Positions 22,564-32,037 are shown, counted from the first letter of the stretch. The stretch: DNA of 64,000 nt from an uncultured Bariatricus sp. (GCA_934320645.1 CAKRFP010000001.1:1-64000), one strand, 5' to 3'. Notes: generated from the letters alone by a model not told the origin. A program made the numbers and translations.

Positions 22564-23283
22564 TTATTCTTTTGCGCGTTCTCGCATGGTTTTCAGGATC
22601 TTTTTCTCCATCCGCGATACCTGCACCTGGGAAATCCCGAGTTCTTCGCCGATTTCCGTCTGTGTTTTATCTGCAAAGTAGCGCAGGTACAGAAGCTTTC
22701 TCTCATCCTTTTTTAATTCTTTGATCAGCTCTGCAAGCAGAAGATGATCCAGAAGCTTTTCTTCTGCACCACCTGTGTCTGCGATCTTCTCTAACAGCAT
22801 CACCTCATTTCCATCCTTCATTCCGACCGGTTTATGGAGAGATTCCACTTCCCCGGCTGCCTCCATTGCCATCACAAGCTCTTCTTTTTCCACACCAGTT
22901 TCTCTCGCAATCTCTTCCAGAAGCGGTTCTCTCCCAAGCTTCTCAGTCAGCACTTCTTTTGCCTGATACGCTTTATAGGCAATTTCCTTTAAGGAACGGC
23001 TGACCTTCAGCATCCCGTCATCCCGCAGGAACCGTTTGATCTCACCGGTGATCATCGGAACCGCGTAAGTTGAAAATTTCACATCATAGGTCAGGTCAAA
23101 CTTGTCGATCGCCTTTAAAAGTCCGATGCTTCCAATCTGAAACAGATCCTCAGCCTCCGTTCCCCGTCCGTAAAACCGTTTTACCACACACCAGATCAGA
23201 CCGGTGTTTTCCTCCACAAGCTGTGTCCTCGCATCTTCATCCCCTTCGTGAGCCCGTCTGATCAATGCGATTGTGTGGTCCAT
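22564..23283 (-). CDS. sigF: RNA polymerase sporulation sigma factor F
   Basis: A 239-residue sigma-70 family protein. Region 2 contains ENTGLIWCVVKRFYGRG and AEDLFQIGSIGLLKAIDKFD; region 3 contains REPLLEEIARETGV; region 4 ends with the helix-turn-helix TQTEIGEELGISQVQVSRMEKKIL. Length, lack of a pro-sequence and the two upstream genes identify sigma-F, the first forespore-specific sigma factor. It is held inactive by SpoIIAB and released by dephosphorylated SpoIIAA. Its start overlaps spoIIAB by 22 bases. Confidence 0.95.
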   Translation of the reverse strand: MDHTIALIRRAHEGDEDARTQLVEENTGLIWCVVKRFYGRGTEAEDLFQIGSIGLLKAIDKFDLTYDVKFSTYAVPMITGEIKRFLRDDGMLKVSRSLKEIAYKAYQAKEVLTEKLGREPLLEEIARETGVEKEELVMAMEAAGEVESLHKPVGMKDGNEVMLLEKIADTGGAEEKLLDHLLLAELIKELKKDERKLLYLRYFADKTQTEIGEELGISQVQVSRMEKKILKTMRERAKE

Positions 23284-23732
23284 ACAGCTTCCTTCTTTTC
23301 CCCTCCTGTTGTTTTCTTCATCCGAATGGTTGTCCCTTCTCCCGGCGCAGATTCCACCTGGATCTCATCCATGAATGCCTCCATAAATGCAAAACCCATC
23401 CCGGATCGATCCATATCCGGTCTGGTCGTATAAAGCGGCTCCATCGCCTGCTTCACATTTTCAATTCCGACTCCTCTGTCCTTCACTGTGACCGCAATGG
23501 TCTTCCTGTCTTTTTCAATCCCGCACCAGACTGTAATCTTTCCCGACGGCTTTCCTTCATATCCATGGATGATGCTGTTCGTCACTGCCTCAGAGACCGC
23601 AGTCTTCACATCTGCCACTTCCTCCAGAAACGGATCCATCTGTGTCATAAATGCTGCCACTGCCACTCTTGCAAATCCTTCATTTTCCGATCTGCTGTCA
23701 AATACGATTTCCATCTCGTTAAAATATTCCAT
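23262..23732 (-). CDS. spoIIAB: anti-sigma F factor and serine kinase SpoIIAB
   Basis: A 156-residue GHKL-fold ATPase. The N-box is VKTAVSEAVTNSIIHGYEG, the G1-box VKDRGVGIENV and the G2-box GMGFAFMEAFMDEI. It binds sigma-F and phosphorylates SpoIIAA on serine. The start is the ATG at 23732, whose A is also the last base of the spoIIAA stop (TGATG), with GGAGG ten bases before. The C-terminus runs into sigF, indicating coupled translation of all three. Confidence 0.95.
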   Translation of the reverse strand: MEYFNEMEIVFDSRSENEGFARVAVAAFMTQMDPFLEEVADVKTAVSEAVTNSIIHGYEGKPSGKITVWCGIEKDRKTIAVTVKDRGVGIENVKQAMEPLYTTRPDMDRSGMGFAFMEAFMDEIQVESAPGEGTTIRMKKTTGGEKKEAVWTTQSH

Positions 23733-24046
23733 CACATCATTCCCTCCTCATAAATCTGTATGATCTTCGTCACACCGGACATGTTCAGAATCTGCCGCAT
23801 CCGCTCGCTTGTATGTATCGCCCACACTTCTCCTCCAAGAAGAAAGATCTGCCGGTACCGCCCCATGATCACTCCGATTCCTGAACTGTCCATAAAATTC
23901 GTCCTTCCAAAATCAAAGATCACATACTTGATATGCTGCTCCTCAATCACCTTGTCCGCCTCCCTCTTGATCTCCTCCGCATTGTGATGATCCACCTCCG
24001 CTGGTAGAAAAATCGTAAGACAATTTTCTTTAATCTGATACTGCAT
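23732..24046 (-). CDS. spoIIAA: anti-sigma F factor antagonist SpoIIAA
   Basis: A 104-residue STAS-domain protein. FMDSSGIGVIMGRY carries the phosphorylated serine (Ser55 here, equivalent to Ser58 in B. subtilis). It relieves sigma-F by trapping SpoIIAB when unphosphorylated. A much longer open frame exists upstream, but the start MQYQIKENCL with AAAGGGG at the right distance gives the normal family length, and the upstream part contains the terminator of the previous gene. Confidence 0.94.
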   Translation of the reverse strand: MQYQIKENCLTIFLPAEVDHHNAEEIKREADKVIEEQHIKYVIFDFGRTNFMDSSGIGVIMGRYRQIFLLGGEVWAIHTSERMRQILNMSGVTKIIQIYEEGMM

Positions 24047-24072
24047 CTGATTTAACCCCTTTCTATTTATGC

Positions 24073-24114
24073 AAAAAAAGAGAAAGTAACGCATTTTCGC
24101 TACTTTCTCTTTTG
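24073..24114 (-). terminator. terminator of the valS-folC-TPR run, before spoIIAA
   Basis: AAAAGAGAAAGTA (24076-24088) pairs with TACTTTCTCTTTT (24101-24113) around a GC-containing loop, with T-rich sequence on the minus-strand side. It separates housekeeping genes from the sporulation operon; the distance to the spoIIAA start is only 27 bases, so the spoIIA promoter probably lies upstream of or within the hairpin. Confidence 0.7.
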
Positions 24115-24134
24115 TGCTTTTCTTATTCTCTATT

Positions 24135-25496
24135 TTACTGTTCCTGACTGGATGAGGTATCAACGGAAGAATCATCCACTCCCATTGCATCTAGCGCACT
24201 TTGTGCCGAATACGCAGCCTGTGTTCCCGGATAATCGGTTGCTGCTTTTTCGTAATTGCTCTTTGCATTCTCCGTGTCACCTTTACCGGAATATGCATCT
24301 CCAAGAAGCTTGTACACACCACCATCACTGTAAGTATCATCCATCTTCTGGATCTTTTCAAGATTGGAAATAGCATCATCATAATTTCCGCTCTGCACCT
24401 CGTACTGTGCAGTCGAATACAGATTTACACATACTTTTGGGAATACGGATCCTGAGATTGAATCATAAATCTTCTGTCCTTCTTCTCCCAGAGAATCCCG
24501 GTTCAGTCCAAGCAGAGTATCTGCCATGTCTGCATTGGTTGTAGTGCCTCCATAATACTGCTGGTATACTTTGATCAGCGCATCATAGCTGTCCTGTGTA
24601 GATGCTGCGGTCTGCTTTGCAGATTCTACTTCATCACTGCTGTTACGGTATCCTTCCAGCTCATCTTTCAGAGTCTGGATCTGCGTCTTCTGTGAAGCAA
24701 TCTGCTCACTCAAAGAAATAACACTCCGGTTCTTTGTTGACGAACGATTTTGACTCACTGCCGGTGTGATCAGAAACCATACCACCGCCGCTCCGACTAC
24801 CATTCCGATCAGAATATTGACAATCGTCATCACTGCCGCATTATCTCTCAGTGTCGCCGCCGGCTGAATGATCGTCTCATTCCCCAGATTGTAGGTGACG
24901 ACTGACTGCTTTCCATGCTTTTCTTCTTTGATGTGGGCGACCTGTTTATTCCGCTGCCGGTTCAGTTCATGCATGTACCGGAGCGTGATATCATTCGTCA
25001 CATCCAGCTTAAGTGCCGTCTTCAGGCTCTGTCTTGCTTTGGAATACTGTCCCGAATGCATATAAAGCAATGCCAGAAGCTGATATGCTTTCAGGAAAGA
25101 CGGGTGCACCACAACGATTTTTTTCAGCTGGATGATTGCAAGATCTTCTCCATTCTGTCTGCAATATCCCAGACACTGGTTATATTTGTGAACTGCCTGA
25201 TTGATCTTCTCCAGCTCGCTTGGATTATCCTGTACCTTACTGATATAGTAGCTGGCAATGTTCTCAGCAGCCTTAAAATTCTTGCTGATGATCCACTCTA
25301 CCAGCGCCTCTGCCACTTCTCCGCGTCCATAATAGACCAGTCCGAGAAGATTCCTTGCTGTAATATTTTCTCTGTTAAACTGTAAACTTTTTTTCAGCGA
25401 CACGATTGCCCCGGATAAATCCCGGATCTGCGCCTTCTTCAGTCCATCATTGTACCAGTAGTTGGACTGGTACTCGAGTTTCTGCTTATAGTCCAT
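24135..25496 (-). CDS. TPR-repeat, single-pass membrane protein
   Basis: A 453-residue protein. The cytoplasmic N-terminal part (1-190) carries several tetratricopeptide repeats (ARNLLGLVYYGRGEVAEAL; AYQLLALLYMHSGQYSKAR). One membrane helix lies near residue 235 (IVNILIGMVVGAAVVWFLI). The outer part has a coiled coil (EQIASQKTQIQTLKDELEG) and more TPRs (VYKLLGDAYSGKGDTENAK), ending in an Asp/Ser-rich tail. It therefore has TPRs on both sides of the membrane, which suits a scaffold. ATG at 25496 is preferred over a TTG one codon earlier; GGGGAG precedes. It follows folC and a 44-residue gene. Function unknown. Confidence 0.72.
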   Translation of the reverse strand: MDYKQKLEYQSNYWYNDGLKKAQIRDLSGAIVSLKKSLQFNRENITARNLLGLVYYGRGEVAEALVEWIISKNFKAAENIASYYISKVQDNPSELEKINQAVHKYNQCLGYCRQNGEDLAIIQLKKIVVVHPSFLKAYQLLALLYMHSGQYSKARQSLKTALKLDVTNDITLRYMHELNRQRNKQVAHIKEEKHGKQSVVTYNLGNETIIQPAATLRDNAAVMTIVNILIGMVVGAAVVWFLITPAVSQNRSSTKNRSVISLSEQIASQKTQIQTLKDELEGYRNSSDEVESAKQTAASTQDSYDALIKVYQQYYGGTTTNADMADTLLGLNRDSLGEEGQKIYDSISGSVFPKVCVNLYSTAQYEVQSGNYDDAISNLEKIQKMDDTYSDGGVYKLLGDAYSGKGDTENAKSNYEKAATDYPGTQAAYSAQSALDAMGVDDSSVDTSSSQEQ

Positions 25497-25507
25497 CAAA
25501 ATCTCCC

Positions 25508-25642
25508 CTATTTTTTCTGATCCATCATCTCTCTTAAGATATCTGTCATATCAGACAGATCCTCCTGATATACTGCATTCTCGATATCTTCTACTTCCAG
25601 ACTTGGTTTGAACTTCTTAAGTTCTTCTTCAAAATTAAGCAT
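25508..25642 (-). CDS. hypothetical 44-residue acidic protein
   Basis: A 44-residue protein reading MLNFEEELKKFKPSLEVED at the start and MTDILREMMDQKK at the end, acidic and likely helical. AGGAGG five bases before the ATG is one of the best ribosome sites in the window. The start lies within the last codons of folC (eight-base overlap), and the stop is 11 bases from the start of the TPR protein, so the three are coupled. I cannot name a family. The tight packing suggests a partner of the TPR protein, which is an inference. Confidence 0.62.
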   Translation of the reverse strand: MLNFEEELKKFKPSLEVEDIENAVYQEDLSDMTDILREMMDQKK

Positions 25643-26942
25643 CTTGTCCTCCTATCAGTTCTTTTAACTCCCCTACCAGATAGAGCGACCCCAGACAGTA
25701 AAGTTTCCCTTCGCTGCCCTTTTCATTCAGTGCACGTGTAAATGCATCAGCAAGCGTGTCCTCCCGATAGACCGGTCTGTCTGTATACTTCCGGAACAAC
25801 GCGGCAAGTGTATCTGCCTGCGCTCCCCTTTTATTGTCTACTTTAGCAATGACATAGGCATCTGCTTTTGATTCTCTGCATAGAAGTTCGATCATATGGC
25901 TGTAATCCTTATCTGCAACGGCTGAAAAAAGGATTACCAGTGGATGGATTTCCTCTTCCGTCTCTCTTTGGAGCCGGATACTCTTTGTAAATTCACGGAT
26001 TGCCGCAAGATTATGCGCCCCGTCAAAGATAACTCCGGGAAGAACCTCTTCCATTCTGCCCTGCCATTTAACAGATGCGATCACCTTCTGCCATTTGCAG
26101 ATCTCTGCCTTGTCGCCAAATGTATATCTCATCGCCCGGATTGCAAGTGCTGCGTTCATCACCTGATAGATTCCGGTGCTCGCCACCTGCCATACGGTAT
26201 TATTATCATACTCATCCAAAATAGAAAAAGCAATATGTTTGTCTGTAATTTCTTGAATTTTCAACGCATCTTTTTCCATTTTATACCACGGTGCTTCCAG
26301 ATTTTCGGCAGTTTCTTCTATAACCCGACTGCTTCTTTCATCAGAGCCGTCAAAAAATACCGGTACGCCTTTTTTAATGATTCCGGCTTTTTCGCCCGCG
26401 ATCTTTTCAATCGTATCTCCAAGGATCTCTGTGTGATCCAGTCCGATCGATGTGATCACACTCAGGAACGGATGCTCGAATGAATTAGTCGCATCCAGCC
26501 TTCCACCAAGTCCTGTCTCCAGTACAATATACTCTGCATCACTTTCTTCAAATGCAAGCATCCCCATTCCATACAGGAATTCAAAATAAGAAGGATGTTC
26601 CAGTCCTTCCTTTTCCAGTTCTTCTGCCACTTGCTGCACCTTTGCAAAAATCCGGCAGAAGGTATCATCGTCAATATCTTTTCCATTGATCCGGATCCGC
26701 TCGTTGAGCTTCATCAGATGTGGCGATGTAAAAAAGCCAACACGCTTTCCCTCAAAAAGAAGAATCGCCTGCATATATGCGCAGACGCTTCCCTTTCCGT
26801 TCGTCCCTGCCACGTGAAGAACCTTTCTTCCCTGGCAGGGATTCCCCAATCTTTTCATAAATTCACGGGTATGCAAAAGCGTATGCTTCTTTGTAAATTT
26901 TGGTATGTCCTCTATATACCGGACTACTTCTTCATACTTCAC
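25635..26942 (-). CDS. folC: bifunctional folylpolyglutamate synthase/dihydrofolate synthase
   Basis: A 435-residue Mur-ligase-family enzyme. The P-loop is VAGTNGKGSVCAYMQAIL near residue 43, followed by VGFFTSPHLMKLNERI, the VLETGLGGRLDATN region, LDHTEILG and the C-terminal GAHN loop (IFDGAHNLAAI). It adds glutamate to dihydropteroate and to folates. Length is typical. It lies 29 bases after the LtaS-like gene in the same direction and is followed without a gap by the 44-residue gene. Confidence 0.93.
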   Translation of the reverse strand: MKYEEVVRYIEDIPKFTKKHTLLHTREFMKRLGNPCQGRKVLHVAGTNGKGSVCAYMQAILLFEGKRVGFFTSPHLMKLNERIRINGKDIDDDTFCRIFAKVQQVAEELEKEGLEHPSYFEFLYGMGMLAFEESDAEYIVLETGLGGRLDATNSFEHPFLSVITSIGLDHTEILGDTIEKIAGEKAGIIKKGVPVFFDGSDERSSRVIEETAENLEAPWYKMEKDALKIQEITDKHIAFSILDEYDNNTVWQVASTGIYQVMNAALAIRAMRYTFGDKAEICKWQKVIASVKWQGRMEEVLPGVIFDGAHNLAAIREFTKSIRLQRETEEEIHPLVILFSAVADKDYSHMIELLCRESKADAYVIAKVDNKRGAQADTLAALFRKYTDRPVYREDTLADAFTRALNEKGSEGKLYCLGSLYLVGELKELIGGQDA

Positions 26943-26971
26943 AATCTTTCCCGTCTTTCTTAAGCGGAACT

Positions 26972-29275
26972 CTACTGCTGCCCGCTCTTTTCTTCTTTAT
27001 TATTCTGATCCTGCTGTTCTTCGGACTGTCCGGCATCTTCTGTCGCCTTCTGCTCATCGCCCGTTTTCGCAGCATTCTTCTGTTCCTTTTCTTTCTTCAG
27101 CTGTTCTTTTACTTCATCTGTATATTCCAGGATTTTTCCGTCTGTATAAACGTACTCTGCCGAAGTTCGGAAGATCGTATTGCTTGATCCAACCTGGCTG
27201 ACCGTGATAATGTCTCCATCCTTCAGCTTGCTGTCTGGCAGCTCGATCCTTGTGTTATTAAGGAAGGTAGATTCCTGCTTTTCATCATTGATATAAACCT
27301 TGCTCCATTTAGTAAAGTTTGTTCCGTAGAGGCTGTAGGTCTCATCCAGATTTTCTACAAGATCCGTGAGCGTAACCTCCTTGATCCCCATCTGCATATG
27401 GCCTTCTGTGATCGGTGGCTTACCATTGTATACATACTGGTCTCCATACAGAATATCATACTGTAACAGCTCCAGATCCTTCAGATAATCCTTTGTCTGG
27501 CGTCTCTGCTGGTGATAGTTGAATACCGTACCGGAATGTAATCCCAGGCTGTCCATCACATCCGCCATGATCTGGTAGGACGGAATGTTCCGGTCCTCTT
27601 TCTGAAGTCCAAGATTGTCCCAGATCACATAATTTGTATTGTACAGATAACGGCTCTTCATATCCTTTGCTTCCAGTCCCATTGTCGGCAGATGGTCCCC
27701 ATAGAATACGATCACAGTCGGCTCACCGCGTTCTTCCATCATTTTCACCAGATTACCGGCAAACTGATCCATCTCATATACCTGGTTCACATAGTATTCC
27801 CAGGCATTGTTCTTCTCTTCTGTCGGTGCTCCTGTTACGGTGATCTTCGGGTTCTCAATCACCTTTTCTGTCGGATAATTTCCATGTCCCTGTACACTGA
27901 CTGTAAATACAAAATCCTCCTGCTCGGTAGAGTCCAGAGCGTCTTTGATGTGCGTCAGAAGAATATCATCCTTTGACCATCCATTCTCTGTTGTCTGGAG
28001 AATATTCATAAACTCTTTACTTGTAAAGCTGTCAAAACCAATATTGTTAAATACCTTCGCACGGCTGTAGAAATTCCCACCGTTGTTGTGAATCGCATGG
28101 GTTCCGTAACCGAATGCTGAAAATGCAGTTGCTGCACTTTCACATACCTCATTCTTAAGCTTTGTCTTATAAGGATACTCGCCCGGTCCGAAATAACGCA
28201 GGTTCATACCTGTCAGTACTTCAAATTCTGTATTGGCTGTTCCGGCTCCTACCGAAGGAACCTTAAAATATCCGGAAGAATAATTTTCAAACATCTTGCG
28301 CAGATTCGGAATCGGATCCTCTGACATCTGCAGATCCTCATATTCAAAAGGATCAAAGAAAGATTCCAGCTGTACAAACAAGACATTCGGTCTCACACCA
28401 TTGTCGGACGTGCTCTCTGTCATCTCTCCATTATCCGTGATCTTCTCGATCGTGTCTTTGTTATAATCATTCGGTTCTGAAATACCTGTATTAAAAAGGC
28501 TGGCCGAGAAACAATACGGAAGTCCGTAATCCTGATAAGCAAATGCGATATTTCCAAAGTAAGTAGAAATAATCCTCTTATCTACAGCAACATTTGTCAG
28601 TACAGAATATCCAAAAAATGCTGCAACAACAATAATCAGCATCGGGATCCTGTGCATCTTTCCTTCATACTGTCCGGCACGTCTCCACATGGCAACCAGC
28701 CAGATGAGCAGTGCCGGGACACCAATTCCCATCATCACAAGCTCTGCCACCGAGAAATAGTTTGTAAACAGTGACAGTCCTTCTGTAAATGTCTTTAGAT
28801 CCTGTGCATTAAACGGCGTAACACGCTTTGCCAGCATCACTCCGTTGACAACACCCAGAAAGAGCCACATTGCACTGATGATCAGTCGTGTAAACACCCG
28901 GCGCCGCACCAGATAAGCGATTAAAAGTGTAACGAAAATCATTCCGGCATTGTACAAAAATACCAGCGGTGTTCCTGTCATATACTGCCAAGCTGCAATT
29001 GCAGAATGTCTGGACAGTGCTTCAATGATAAAGTTAATGATACAAGCCCACAGTGCCTGAAGCGGCAAAGAGAACCGGTTCATTATCTTATAGTACGGTG
29101 CCATTTTTTTTGCGAATTTGCTGTTTCGCCGCTTTTCAAGAATCTGCTGTCTTCGCTCATGCTGCTTTTTTAAATGCGCCTTTATATCTCCTGGCTTCAT
29201 ATTCTTCAGCTTCTGCCATTTTCCTTTCAGATCCGGTTTTTTCCACTGAATCTTTTTAAAATGAATTTCCTTCAT
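26972..29275 (-). CDS. LTA synthase family membrane sulfatase-fold enzyme
   Basis: A 767-residue protein. A basic N-terminal ~65 residues (Lys/Arg-rich) precede about five membrane helices (about 70-250), then an extracellular alkaline phosphatase-fold domain. Visible motifs: VLFVQLESFFDPF (first metal-binding Glu), VGAGTANTEFEVLTGMN with the probable catalytic Thr, HAIHNNGGNFYSR, and VIFYGDHLP. The family polymerises glycerolphosphate from phosphatidylglycerol onto a lipid anchor, or transfers glycerolphosphate to other glycans. After the catalytic domain a ~120-residue IPT/TIG-like region and a Lys/Glu/Gln-rich tail are extra compared with S. aureus LtaS. The glycolipid glycosyltransferases at 0.5-3.4 kb could supply the anchor. 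Confidence 0.85.
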   Translation of the reverse strand: MKEIHFKKIQWKKPDLKGKWQKLKNMKPGDIKAHLKKQHERRQQILEKRRNSKFAKKMAPYYKIMNRFSLPLQALWACIINFIIEALSRHSAIAAWQYMTGTPLVFLYNAGMIFVTLLIAYLVRRRVFTRLIISAMWLFLGVVNGVMLAKRVTPFNAQDLKTFTEGLSLFTNYFSVAELVMMGIGVPALLIWLVAMWRRAGQYEGKMHRIPMLIIVVAAFFGYSVLTNVAVDKRIISTYFGNIAFAYQDYGLPYCFSASLFNTGISEPNDYNKDTIEKITDNGEMTESTSDNGVRPNVLFVQLESFFDPFEYEDLQMSEDPIPNLRKMFENYSSGYFKVPSVGAGTANTEFEVLTGMNLRYFGPGEYPYKTKLKNEVCESAATAFSAFGYGTHAIHNNGGNFYSRAKVFNNIGFDSFTSKEFMNILQTTENGWSKDDILLTHIKDALDSTEQEDFVFTVSVQGHGNYPTEKVIENPKITVTGAPTEEKNNAWEYYVNQVYEMDQFAGNLVKMMEERGEPTVIVFYGDHLPTMGLEAKDMKSRYLYNTNYVIWDNLGLQKEDRNIPSYQIMADVMDSLGLHSGTVFNYHQQRRQTKDYLKDLELLQYDILYGDQYVYNGKPPITEGHMQMGIKEVTLTDLVENLDETYSLYGTNFTKWSKVYINDEKQESTFLNNTRIELPDSKLKDGDIITVSQVGSSNTIFRTSAEYVYTDGKILEYTDEVKEQLKKEKEQKNAAKTGDEQKATEDAGQSEEQQDQNNKEEKSGQQ

Positions 29276-29302
29276 CGTCTTTTAACCCCTTACGTGTTTC
29301 TG

Positions 29303-29338
29303 TACCGTCAGGCGAAGTTTATGCTACGCCTGACGGTA
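29303..29338 (-). repeat. strong stem-loop between valS and the LtaS-like gene
   Basis: TACCGTCAGGCG (29303-29314) pairs perfectly with CGCCTGACGGTA (29327-29338) over a 12-base loop. There is no T run on the minus strand, so it is more likely an RNA-processing or stability element, or an inefficient terminator, than a classic intrinsic terminator. Confidence 0.55.
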
Positions 29339-29382
29339 TATCCGGCTAAAAAAGAATATGCCTTAGTACTTTCCTGCAGTGA

Positions 29383-32037
29383 TTATCTTCCTGCCTTTAA
29401 AGCCTCCAGACGTTCTTTCACCTGTTCCATCATCTGTGTATACTTTTCAAGCTTTGCTTTTTCTTCATCAACCTTTGCCTGTGGTGCTTTGCTGACGAAT
29501 TTTTCATTGGAAAGCATTCCCTTTGCACGGTTAATTTCTTTGGTAAGCTTTTCTTCTTCCTTAGTCAGACGCTCGATCTCCTGTTCAAAGTCGATCAGCT
29601 CTTCCAGCGGTACATATACGGATGCATCCGGTACTACGATCGATACCGCATCATCTGCAATGCCTGTCTTGTCTGCCTGAATCGCAAGCTCAGAAGCACT
29701 CATCAATGGGCATGCGCAGGTTGTCAGTTCTCCGAAGCCTTCACGAAGCTTTTCGTCTTCGCATACAACATAAACTTTTGCTTTACGGCTCGGCGGTACA
29801 TTCATCTCTGCACGCGCATTTCTGACTCCGCGGATCACTTCTTTCATGTGATCGGTTACATTTTCAGCGTCTGCATAGCACCATTCTTCTGTAAACTGCG
29901 GCCAGTCTGACATCATCAGAGATTCTTCTTCCGGTACCAGTGCGCTGTAGATTTCTTCTGTTACAAACGGCATAAACGGATGTAACATCTTCAGTGCATT
30001 ACCAAGAACGGTCTTCAGCGTCCAAAGTGCTGCGTTGGCACTCTTATAGTTCTCATCAGAATGGTAAATTCTGTATTTTACAAGCTCGATATACCAGTCA
30101 CAGAATTCATCCCAGATAAAGTCATATACTTTCTGTACCGCAATACCCAGTTCGAATTTGTCCATGTTCTCTGTGACATCTTTTGCAAGTGTATTGACCT
30201 TTGATAAGATCCATTTATCTGTAACTTCCAGATCGGCTTCGTCCGGTTTGGAAATCACTTTGTCTTCCATATTCATCATGATAAATCTGGAAGCATTCCA
30301 TACTTTATTGGCAAAGTTACGGCTGGACTCTACACGTTCGTTGTAGAAACGCATATCATTTCCTGGCGCATTTCCTGTGATCAGAGTCAGACGCAGTGCA
30401 TCTGCACCGTATTCGTCAATGATTTCCAGTGGATCAATACCATTTCCAAGGGATTTACTCATCTTGCGTCCCTGGGAGTCTCTTACCAGACCGTGGATCA
30501 GAACGGTGTGGAACGGTGCTTTTCCAGTATGTGCATATCCGGAGAATACCATACGGATTACCCAGAAGAAAATGATATCATAGCCTGTTACCAGCACGTC
30601 TGTCGGATAGAAGTACTTGAGGTCTTCTGTCTCTTCCGGCCATCCAAGTGTTGAGAACGGCCACAGTGCAGAACTGAACCAGGTATCCAGTGTATCTTCA
30701 TCCTGTGTCAGATGGGTGCATCCGCAGTGTGGGCATTTTTCCGGCATCTCACGGGAAACAACGACTTCGCCACACTCATCACAGTAGTAAGCCGGGATTC
30801 TGTGTCCCCACCAGATCTGACGTGAAATACACCAGTCACGGATATTTTCCAGCCAGTTCAGGTAGATCTTGCCGAAACGTTCCGGTACGAATTTTAATTC
30901 GCCGGTCTTGATCGCATTGATCGCCGGTTTTGCAAGCTCATCCATCTTAACGAACCACTGCGGTTTGATCATCGGCTCAACAGTTGTCTTACATCTGTCA
31001 TGTGTTCCAACGTTGTGTACATGTTCTTCGATACTTACAAGGTATCCTTCTTTTTCCAGATCTTCCACGATTGCTTTTCTTGCTTCGTAGCGGTCCATTC
31101 CGGAATATCTTCCGTATCCTTCTACGATGGTTGCATCATCATTCAGGATGTTGATTTCCGGAAGATCATGTCTCTTTCCTACTTCAAAGTCATTCGGGTC
31201 ATGTGCCGGTGTGATCTTAACTGCACCTGTTCCGAATTCTTTATCAACGTAAGCATCTGCCACGATCGGGATCTCTCTTCCAACTAACGGAAGGATGACA
31301 TTCTTGCCTACGATATCTTTGTATCTGTCATCATCCGGATGTACGGCGATGGCTGTATCTCCAAGCAGAGTTTCCGGACGTGTAGTTGCGATTTCAAGGA
31401 AACGGTCTGTTCCTACGATCGGGTACTTGATGTGCCAGAAATGTCCTGCCTGTTCCTCATGCTCAACCTCTGCATCGGAAAGAGAAGTCTTACATACCGG
31501 ACACCAGTTGATGATTCTGGAACCTTTGTAGATAAATCCTTTTTCATGGAGACGAATGAATACTTCTTTGACTGCATTTGAGCATCCTTCATCCATGGTG
31601 AAACGTTCTCTGTCCCAGTCACAGGATACACCAAGTTTCTTCAGCTGACCTTCGATGGTTCCTGCGTATTCTTCCTTCCACTGCCAGGTTCTCTTAAGGA
31701 ATCCTTCTCTTCCGAGTTCTTTCTTATCGATTCCTTCTGACTTAAGCTGGTTGGTAACCTTTACTTCTGTTGAAATAGCCGCGTGGTCTGTTCCCGGGAT
31801 CCACAGTGCATTATAGCCCTGCATTCTCTTATAACGGATCAGGATGTCCTGAAGGGTGTTATCAAGAGCGTGTCCCATATGCAACTTACCGGTGATATTC
31901 GGTGGCGGCATTACCGTTGTAAACGGCTTTTTGCTTCTGTCTACTTCTGCGTGAAAATACTTTTCTTCACACCATTTTTCATAAAGTTTTGCTTCAATCT
32001 CTTTCGGATTGTAAGTCTTTTCAAGATTCTTACTCAT
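29383..32037 (-). CDS. valS: valyl-tRNA synthetase
   Basis: An 884-residue class I synthetase. The HIGH motif appears as PPNITGKLHMGHAL near residue 43 and the KMSKS motif as GRKMSKSLGN. The CP1 editing domain includes TTRPETLLGDTAIAVHPDD. A zinc-type insertion CDECGEVV and CPHCGCTH is present. The C-terminus is a coiled-coil arm rich in Glu/Lys (IERLTKEEEKLTKEINRAKG), typical of ValRS. Expression is controlled by the T-box leader at 32106-32366. TAAGAGGAGG precedes the start. Confidence 0.97.
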   Translation of the reverse strand: MSKNLEKTYNPKEIEAKLYEKWCEEKYFHAEVDRSKKPFTTVMPPPNITGKLHMGHALDNTLQDILIRYKRMQGYNALWIPGTDHAAISTEVKVTNQLKSEGIDKKELGREGFLKRTWQWKEEYAGTIEGQLKKLGVSCDWDRERFTMDEGCSNAVKEVFIRLHEKGFIYKGSRIINWCPVCKTSLSDAEVEHEEQAGHFWHIKYPIVGTDRFLEIATTRPETLLGDTAIAVHPDDDRYKDIVGKNVILPLVGREIPIVADAYVDKEFGTGAVKITPAHDPNDFEVGKRHDLPEINILNDDATIVEGYGRYSGMDRYEARKAIVEDLEKEGYLVSIEEHVHNVGTHDRCKTTVEPMIKPQWFVKMDELAKPAINAIKTGELKFVPERFGKIYLNWLENIRDWCISRQIWWGHRIPAYYCDECGEVVVSREMPEKCPHCGCTHLTQDEDTLDTWFSSALWPFSTLGWPEETEDLKYFYPTDVLVTGYDIIFFWVIRMVFSGYAHTGKAPFHTVLIHGLVRDSQGRKMSKSLGNGIDPLEIIDEYGADALRLTLITGNAPGNDMRFYNERVESSRNFANKVWNASRFIMMNMEDKVISKPDEADLEVTDKWILSKVNTLAKDVTENMDKFELGIAVQKVYDFIWDEFCDWYIELVKYRIYHSDENYKSANAALWTLKTVLGNALKMLHPFMPFVTEEIYSALVPEEESLMMSDWPQFTEEWCYADAENVTDHMKEVIRGVRNARAEMNVPPSRKAKVYVVCEDEKLREGFGELTTCACPLMSASELAIQADKTGIADDAVSIVVPDASVYVPLEELIDFEQEIERLTKEEEKLTKEINRAKGMLSNEKFVSKAPQAKVDEEKAKLEKYTQMMEQVKERLEALKAGR

